8,304 bases of DNA from Nitrospirales bacterium (GTDB taxonomy: Bacteria; Nitrospirota; Nitrospiria; Nitrospirales; UBA2166): contig JAJDBL010000054.1 of assembly GCA_029261375.1 (NCBI GenBank), positions 1-8,304 of the forward strand, given 5' to 3'. Each line of letters begins with the position of its first letter. Positions within the stretch are counted from its first letter, which is position 1. The translations under genes were made by a program, and so were the position numbers. Below the pieces are notes generated by a model. The model saw only the letters and a list, made by a program, of their open reading frames with translations, was not told the origin of the DNA and made no database searches. This document shows, one piece after another, positions 6,863 through 8,304 of this stretch.

Positions 6863-7708
6863 ATGAGCGGCAACCTGGCGGAAAAAGGCGAACGAACAGC
6901 GGCGCAACTGCGCGAACACTATGAGATAGAAAAGGAGCTCGCGAGCAAGCTAAGCGGTGCACCAAAAGAGGAGAGAACCCAACTGTACTCAACCCTCTAC
7001 AATGAATTGTTTGAGCGAGTGCCATCCCATCCCCAATTGACACGCAAAGCGAACCCTATTGAACAACAGGAAGCGGCGCGCGATCAAATGAAGCTGTTAT
7101 CAAGGTTCTTGAACCCTGAGGCCATATTCTTAGAAGTGGGGCCAGGGGGCTGCCATCTCTCATTTGAAGTGGCGAAGCATGTCAGCAAAGTTTACGCCAT
7201 TGACGTGTCAGACAACATCACGAGGAACACCGCTCAACCAGCCAATTTCACATTGATATTGTCCAACGGTTCCAGTGTTTCCGTTCCAGAGGGAAGTGTC
7301 GATGTTGCCTATAGCTATCAATTGATGGAACACCTACATCCAGACGATGCCTTCGACCAAATCAAAAACATCCATACTGCTCTGGTAAAAGGCGGGGTCT
7401 ACATCTGTATTACGCCACACCAATTCATGGGGCCGCATGATATTTCACGCTATTTTGATGATACGGCGACAGGGTTTCATCTTCAGGAGTACACAAATAC
7501 TTCGCTCAATGCTCTGTTCAAACGCGCTGGATTTTCAAAAATACAGGCAGGTCTCAGCGTCAAGGCGGGCCATGCACTATTTCCAATCTATCCCGCGATG
7601 GCGCTTGAGTACGTCCTGAATCTCTTCCCTTCCCGTACCAGAAAGGTGCTGTCGTCCGCAATGTTCGTTAGGCATCTTTTAGAAATTCGATTGATCGTGA
7701 CCAAATAG
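6863..7708 (+). CDS. Class I SAM-dependent methyltransferase
   Basis: This is a 281-residue cytosolic methyltransferase of the Methyltransf_11/23 type. Motif I is FLEVGPGGCHLS (89-100). The acidic residue that typically holds the SAM ribose is Asp114 in VYAIDVS (110-116), and VDVAYSYQLMEHLHP (146-160) forms the post-motif region with the EH pair usual in glycan and small-molecule methyltransferases. ALVKGGVYICITP (173-185) is the motif III strand. Residues 10-60 form a helical, charged extension (LREHYEIEKELASKL, then an ELFERVPSHP segment) of a kind I associate with methyltransferases in bacterial glycan clusters, from memory and not from a search. It is divergently oriented from the ligase across a 329-bp gap. 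The substrate cannot be read from sequence; a sugar or glycan hydroxyl is inferred from context. The C-terminal 40 residues are hydrophobic and basic and may pack on a membrane. Confidence 0.9.
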   Translation: MSGNLAEKGERTAAQLREHYEIEKELASKLSGAPKEERTQLYSTLYNELFERVPSHPQLTRKANPIEQQEAARDQMKLLSRFLNPEAIFLEVGPGGCHLSFEVAKHVSKVYAIDVSDNITRNTAQPANFTLILSNGSSVSVPEGSVDVAYSYQLMEHLHPDDAFDQIKNIHTALVKGGVYICITPHQFMGPHDISRYFDDTATGFHLQEYTNTSLNALFKRAGFSKIQAGLSVKAGHALFPIYPAMALEYVLNLFPSRTRKVLSSAMFVRHLLEIRLIVTK

Positions 7709-7751
7709 CGCAGTCGGTATACATGATGTGGACCGCCATGACTAGTCAGAA

Positions 7752-8304
7752 TCAGGGTGTAGCGACTAACATCGTTGGGGCTACTGGCGAATTCTTATCG
7801 AGAAAATAGTCGATGGTCCGGATGTTGTTACTAAAGCTATTTCGACCATCAACGACAGTAACGTTCACGCCCATATGACCGTTCATGACGCTAATATCTT
7901 TAATCGCGAAATACACCTGCGATGTCGTGCCAAGTGTGATACAGGGAGGCGGGTTTGACGCGCACTCCGGGAGAACAAACTTTGCTCGGACTTCATTCCT
8001 AAAGGAATTCCACTTTCTAAATTCGCCGGGGCCCAAGTTAACAACAGAATTATCGCCAGCCACCGATTCCTGCGCGACAATCGGCAGGATGACATTGGGG
8101 TCATTCGTATTCCAAATTGCGTTCGTGATTGGCGCTGTTGACCAGCGCACCTCATATGTGGACCACGTGGTCGAATCCCGACCCATCCCTAGATCGTAAT
8201 AACTTGTCTCGTCCACCCACCCAATTTCCCACATTGCTTCCTGTGGAAAGTATCCCACCCACGTGCTAGAAATTGAATCGTCATTTTGATTGGGCTCCAC
8301 AGCA
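7752..8304 (-). CDS. C-terminal fragment of an unrecognised, probably exported beta-rich protein
   Basis: At least 183 residues are read from the window edge to a TGA at 7752-7754. The frame is open at the edge, so the GTG at 8298-8300 is probably an internal Val rather than the start and the gene is 5'-incomplete. I do not recognise the family. The fragment is rich in Trp, Tyr, Asn, Thr and Ser, has few Lys, and alternates hydrophobic and polar residues as in beta-sandwich domains. A CASNPPPC segment contains two cysteines six residues apart that could form a disulfide. These traits suggest a secreted or surface protein, but no signal peptide is visible because the N terminus is missing. It converges on the methyltransferase with only 43 bp between their stops, so it belongs to a separate transcript. 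Confidence 0.7.
   Translation of the reverse strand, partial: AVEPNQNDDSISSTWVGYFPQEAMWEIGWVDETSYYDLGMGRDSTTWSTYEVRWSTAPITNAIWNTNDPNVILPIVAQESVAGDNSVVNLGPGEFRKWNSFRNEVRAKFVLPECASNPPPCITLGTTSQVYFAIKDISVMNGHMGVNVTVVDGRNSFSNNIRTIDYFLDKNSPVAPTMLVATP

Noticed and set aside
7739..7748. Perfect 10-bp palindrome TGACTAGTCA between the convergent genes
   Set aside because: It is too short with no loop or T-tract to act as a terminator, and palindromes this size are expected by chance in several kilobases.

Overview
This window carries part of a surface-glycan modification locus, probably from a Gram-negative bacterium. The evidence is a polytopic O-antigen ligase/Wzy-like membrane protein, a PAPS-dependent sulfotransferase, a NodU-family carbamoyltransferase-like protein and a SAM-dependent methyltransferase. 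The ligase resembles the O-glycosylation ligases that accompany exosortase systems. This gene mix suggests an environmental lineage such as Nitrospirota or a proteobacterium, but nothing here fixes the taxon.

Layout: positions 1-610 hold no gene I can support, only short unrecognised frames and a perfect 19-bp palindrome. Positions 611-3781 (minus) encode a 1056-residue fusion of an SGNH/GDSL hydrolase domain with a NodU/CmcH/TobZ-type carbamoyltransferase module. Positions 4013-4864 (minus) encode a sulfotransferase, and 5190-6533 (minus) the membrane ligase. The divergent gap at 6534-6862 contains a 9-bp hairpin just ahead of the ligase gene and a strong ribosome binding site for the plus-strand methyltransferase at 6863-7708. 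At the right edge, 7752-8304 (minus) is the C-terminal part of an unrecognised, aromatic-rich protein. It runs off the window and converges on the methyltransferase.

The three minus-strand glycan genes face the same way (ligase, sulfotransferase, carbamoyltransferase in transcription order) but are separated by gaps of 325 and 231 bp, so this is a loose cluster rather than a tight operon. A plausible joint role is tailoring of a sugar polymer in the cytoplasm (methyl and sulfate groups, possibly acyl or carbamoyl groups), followed by ligation or polymerisation outside the inner membrane.

The most notable feature is the carbamoyltransferase half of the fusion. It keeps the fold and an uninterrupted frame, but it has lost or changed residues in almost every signature motif, including metal-ligand positions. 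The SGNH half keeps its Ser and Asp/His catalytic residues. This looks like a pseudoenzyme or a repurposed carbamoyltransferase fold attached to an apparently intact esterase/acyltransferase domain.
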